A DNA stretch of 64,000 nt, taken from Pseudomonas putida. Its GTDB lineage: Bacteria > Pseudomonadota > Gammaproteobacteria > Pseudomonadales > Pseudomonadaceae. This document shows, one piece after another, positions 61,236-64,000 of this stretch. The DNA is taken from assembly GCF_028682455.1 (NCBI RefSeq), contig NZ_JANHLD010000002.1:62001-126000 (forward strand). Reading direction: 5' to 3'. Made by a program: the position numbers and the translations under genes. Every line of letters begins with the position of its first letter. Within the stretch, counting starts at the first letter, position 1. Under the pieces are notes generated by a model. It made no database searches. It was not told the DNA's origin and was given only the letters and a program-made list of their open reading frames with translations.

Positions 61236-61940
61236 TTAGATGTGCTTGGCCCCTGCCAGCGCGTTGACCACCAGGTTTGCCACCGCACCGCCGGAGGCCG
61301 GGTTCTGGCCCGTGATCAGGCGGCCTTCCTTCTGGTCGGCAATGGCGAAGGCCTGCCAGGGATCCTCTGCCTTGCGGTACAGGCCGCCGCGAGCACCCAG
61401 TTCGGTTTCGGTCAGGTAGGGCACCACTTTGTCGAGCTCGGCCAGTTGCTCCTCGACATTGGAAAACCCGGTCACCTCGCGATCCTTGACCAGCAAGGTG
61501 TTGTCGCTGAGCTTGATATTGAGCAGCCCGACGGCGCCATGGCATACCGACGCCACCACGCCGCCGGCCTCGAAGATCTTGCGGGCCAGGTCCTGCAGGC
61601 CGGTGTTGTCCGGAAAGTCCCAGATCACGCCATGGCCGCCGGCATAGTAGATGGCCACGTAGTCCTGCGCCTTGACCTGGCCGGGGCTCAAGGTGGTGCC
61701 TAGGCGGTTCATGAAGGCCTTGTCGTTGTACCAGGCCCAGTCAATGTCCTGGGCCATGCTCAGGCTGTGCGGGTCGATGGGCACATAGCCGCCTGCGGGG
61801 CTGACGTAGTCCACCTTGTAGCCGGCCTTTTCGACCTTGTCGACGAAATGGACGGCTTCACCCAGCCACAGCCCGGTGGGGCGCTTGAGCGTCGGGTATT
61901 TCGCCGTATTGGTCAGGACCACCAGCATTTTCTTGCTCAT
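61236..61940 (-). CDS. DJ-1/PfpI-family protein (Hsp31-like)
   Basis: 234 residues. The nucleophile elbow is VVASVCHGAVGLLN (Cys about 138), and the Glu and His partners are in LWLGEAVHFVDKVEKAG (about 26) and IYYAGGHGVIWD (about 106). The layout is of type 1 glutamine amidotransferase-like Hsp31/glyoxalase III proteins. It may hydrate methylglyoxal or repair glycated protein; no amidotransferase partner is nearby. ATG 61940 chosen over 61985. Confidence 0.82.
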   Translation of the reverse strand: MSKKMLVVLTNTAKYPTLKRPTGLWLGEAVHFVDKVEKAGYKVDYVSPAGGYVPIDPHSLSMAQDIDWAWYNDKAFMNRLGTTLSPGQVKAQDYVAIYYAGGHGVIWDFPDNTGLQDLARKIFEAGGVVASVCHGAVGLLNIKLSDNTLLVKDREVTGFSNVEEQLAELDKVVPYLTETELGARGGLYRKAEDPWQAFAIADQKEGRLITGQNPASGGAVANLVVNALAGAKHI

Positions 61941-62090
61941 CACCAGGCTCCCTTCACTGGATCGGACCCGGTACACCCGGATCACCGAGGAAAACCTCTA
62001 CAGCATAGTAGTGACTGGCCTGGACGCCATTGCCCAGGCGCTATGCTAGCCTTCACCCGTCCAATGTATGAACGCGAGAGTTGAACCACT

Positions 62091-62549
62091 ATGAGCAACC
62101 CGGCAACGCAAACGGATGAATTCATGCAGGCGGCAATCGACGAAGCCCGCCTGGGACTGGCTGAGGGCGGCATTCCGATCGGTTCGGTGATCGTGCACCA
62201 GGGGCGGATCATCGGCCGCGGGCACAACCGTCGGGTGCAGTCGGGCAGCGCGATCCTGCATGGCGAAATGGACGCACTGGAGAATGCCGGTCGCCAACCT
62301 GCCACGGTATATGCCGAATCGACCCTGTACACCACCTTGTCGCCGTGTGCGATGTGCAGCGGTGCCATTTTGCTGTACGGAATCAAGCGGGTGATCGTGG
62401 GCGAGCACCAGACCTTCATGGGCGAGGAAGACCTGCTCAAGTCTCGGGGGGTGAGCCTCGAGGTCCAGCACAATGCGGCGTGCATCGACATGATGAGCGA
62501 CTTCATCGCCGCCCGGCCCGAGCTCTGGAACGAAGATATCGGCCGCTAG
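62091..62549 (+). CDS. Cytosine/guanine deaminase-type nucleoside deaminase
   Basis: 152 residues with the zinc-dependent deaminase fold. The motif HGEMDALENAG (His-x-Glu, about 63-73) and SPCAMCSGAILLYGIKRVIVGE (Pro-Cys-x-x-Cys, about 86-107) are complete. The C-terminal LKSRGVSLEVQHNAACIDMMSDFIAARPELWNEDI resembles yeast-type cytosine deaminase. Substrate cytosine, guanine or similar base. Confidence 0.85.
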   Translation: MSNPATQTDEFMQAAIDEARLGLAEGGIPIGSVIVHQGRIIGRGHNRRVQSGSAILHGEMDALENAGRQPATVYAESTLYTTLSPCAMCSGAILLYGIKRVIVGEHQTFMGEEDLLKSRGVSLEVQHNAACIDMMSDFIAARPELWNEDIGR

Positions 62550-62571
62550 GGCGAACGACCCTGGGCGCGGA

Positions 62572-63531
62572 TCAGCCTGTGCTGCCTGACCGTGCCCCTC
62601 GGGTACGCTGGCTGGCAAGGCGTTCGAGCAGCAGATAGACAAGCCCTGCCACCATCAGCGGCAAAAGAAAGTACACCGCCCGGTAGCCGATCAGCGCTGC
62701 CAGCAGAGTGCCCTTGCTGTAACTGCCCTGCAGCAGGGTCAGGAACACCGTTTCCAGTACCCCCAGCCCCGCCGGAATATGCGTTATCACCCCCGCGATA
62801 CTACTGATCAACAACACCGCCAGGATTGTCGGGTAACCGACCTTGTCCGGCAGCAGGGTGTAGACCACCAGGGCCATCAGTGCCCAGTTGCAGGCGCCCA
62901 TCAGCGCCTGCAGTGCTGCCATCTGCAACGAGGGCAAGGTAATTTCGTGGCCGCGCAGTTGCCAGGTGCGCCGCCGGGCAAAGCGGCAGGCCAGCAGATA
63001 GGCCGCCGCCACCATCAGCAACAGCACACCGATCAGCCGCAGGCCATTGCTGCCGATCTCAAGCCCCGCTGGCAAGCGCGGCAAACCGCAGACGAACAAA
63101 CCGCCGGCGAGGATGAAATAGCCGAGCCAGTTGGTCACGAGCCCCAGGCTGAGAATCCGGGTGATGGTGGCCACGGGCAGGCCAAGCCGTGAGTACAGGC
63201 GATAGCGCAAGGCAATGGCCCCGACCCAGGCGCTGAGGTTGAGATTGAAGGCGTAGCAGACGAAGGCCAGTGGCAGCACCTGGCGCGCCGGTAGCGAATG
63301 GCCGGTGTAGCGCCGCCCGATCAGGTCGAAGCTGCTGAACAGGGCAAAACTGCTGGCGCTGACCAGGATTGCCAAGGCCAGGGTCTGCCAGCGGTAGGCG
63401 ACCAGGGCATGGCGTACTTCCTGCCAGTCCAGGTTCCTGAGCAACGAAAACAGCAGGACCGGCACCAAAATGAAAAACGCAACCGTCAGGGCCTTTCGAG
63501 CCCGCTGCCAATGCTTGCTGTGCGCGCTCAT
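62572..63531 (-). CDS. Lysylphosphatidylglycerol synthetase-like TM domain protein (YbhN-like flippase)
   Basis: 319 residues with about eight membrane helices and no catalytic synthetase domain. The GLVTNWLGYFILAGGLFV and SSIAGVITHIPAGLGVLETVFLTLL blocks match the UPF0104/YbhN family. It overlaps the clsB stop (63528-63531), as in the E. coli ybhN-clsB pair, suggesting phospholipid handling with cardiolipin synthase. ATG 63531 chosen over 63717. Inner membrane. Confidence 0.85.
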   Translation of the reverse strand: MSAHSKHWQRARKALTVAFFILVPVLLFSLLRNLDWQEVRHALVAYRWQTLALAILVSASSFALFSSFDLIGRRYTGHSLPARQVLPLAFVCYAFNLNLSAWVGAIALRYRLYSRLGLPVATITRILSLGLVTNWLGYFILAGGLFVCGLPRLPAGLEIGSNGLRLIGVLLLMVAAAYLLACRFARRRTWQLRGHEITLPSLQMAALQALMGACNWALMALVVYTLLPDKVGYPTILAVLLISSIAGVITHIPAGLGVLETVFLTLLQGSYSKGTLLAALIGYRAVYFLLPLMVAGLVYLLLERLASQRTRGARSGSTG

Positions 63532-64000
63532 GTGGTCTTGCCTTCGGGTTGCTGATCGGCTGGCAAGGCCTTGAGGCGCAATACGTGTGCAGGCAGCCAG
63601 CCGACCATGGCCGGGAAGTGGCGGATGAAGTGAAAGCTCAGGAAGATCAGCGGTGCGCGCCACCAATAGCCGCGCAACACGCGCTGCAGGCTCACCGGTC
63701 TGCAGCGGTGGATGCACAGCTCCTGCAGGTGCTCGTGCAATCGCTTGTTGAGGGCCTGGTCGCGAATCATCAGGTTGGCCTCAAGGTTCAACGACAAGCT
63801 CAACGGGTCGAGGTTGCTCGAACCCACGGTCGACCAGTGGCGGTCGACCAGGGCGACCTTGCCGTGCAGCGGCCGCTCGCAGTATTCGAAGATCCGCACG
63901 CCATCGCGCAACAGGTAGTTGTAGAGCAGGCGCGAGCACAGGCGCACCAGCGGCATGTCCGGCATGCCTTGCAGCACCAGGGTGACCTTGACCCCGCGGC
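63528..64000 (-). CDS. clsB: Cardiolipin synthase B (C-terminal part; gene continues past the edge)
   Basis: About 157 C-terminal residues are visible. The second HKD motif of the phospholipase D fold is PLHGKVALVDRHWSTVGSSNLDPLSLSLNLEAN. It forms cardiolipin or related lipids in the inner membrane. The downstream gene (62572) encodes a YbhN-like membrane protein, the same order as in E. coli, supporting clsB. The start lies to the right of the window. Confidence 0.85.
   Translation of the reverse strand, partial: RGVKVTLVLQGMPDMPLVRLCSRLLYNYLLRDGVRIFEYCERPLHGKVALVDRHWSTVGSSNLDPLSLSLNLEANLMIRDQALNKRLHEHLQELCIHRCRPVSLQRVLRGYWWRAPLIFLSFHFIRHFPAMVGWLPAHVLRLKALPADQQPEGKTT

Overview
The window joins the right-hand end of an integrative and conjugative element (ICE, about 1-33901) to ordinary Pseudomonas chromosome (33902-64000). 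The host looks like the P. putida group: GC-rich genes, an MvaT/MvaU-type H-NS protein, an OprD-family porin, cobF, a P. putida-type REP palindrome, hpd and the CSS/EAL proteins. The junction is a 3' tRNA-Gly copy, GTCCCGTTTCCCGCTCCA at 33884-33901, one base different from the 18-bp att core I remember for ICEclc. No integrase is in the window, so the other end of the ICE lies beyond position 1.

ICE, read on the minus strand from the att site leftwards. A possible bisR-position regulator (32466-33488) is followed by alpA, parA, a small HicA-like gene, parB (bisD-like), DUF2857 (bisC-like) and STY4528. After a 358-bp gap with two identical palindromes come the PFL_4669 family gene, DUF3158, ssb and topB. 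A broken cytosine methyltransferase, a GHKL ATPase and about fifteen small conserved ICE proteins follow, among them a tandem DUF3577, DUF932, DUF3275, an adenine-methyltransferase-like protein and an SNF2-type helicase. The window ends in a lipoprotein at the start of the conjugation genes. Cargo next to it is a Gabija-like OLD nuclease plus UvrD helicase pair on the plus strand, facing a CoiA-like nuclease. An IS1182-family element (1600 bp, 16-bp ends, 4-bp target duplication) sits exactly in the loop of a transcription terminator.

The most unusual structure is a family of about 135-nt intergenic elements (four full copies and one partial) in the ICE. Each has five hairpins plus a pseudoknot, with compensatory changes between copies. 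G-U pairs place the RNA on the minus strand, just upstream of five different ICE genes. It looks like a repeated structured leader or small RNA that may coordinate the ICE genes.

Chromosome: gloA, mvaU, an OprD porin, cobF, a glycosyltransferase, then a signalling operon (CHASE3 hybrid kinase with three receivers, CheR, CheB, receiver-kinase, single receiver). Next are a TetR regulator, 3-hydroxyacyl-CoA dehydrogenase, thiolase and an AraC regulator, followed by a DapA-family and aldolase-II pair divergent from an XRE-cupin regulator with a 19-bp palindrome. The region ends with a LysE exporter, a TerC/CBS protein, RarD, two CSS-domain proteins flanking hpd, a PfpI-like protein, a deaminase, a YbhN-like flippase and the end of clsB.
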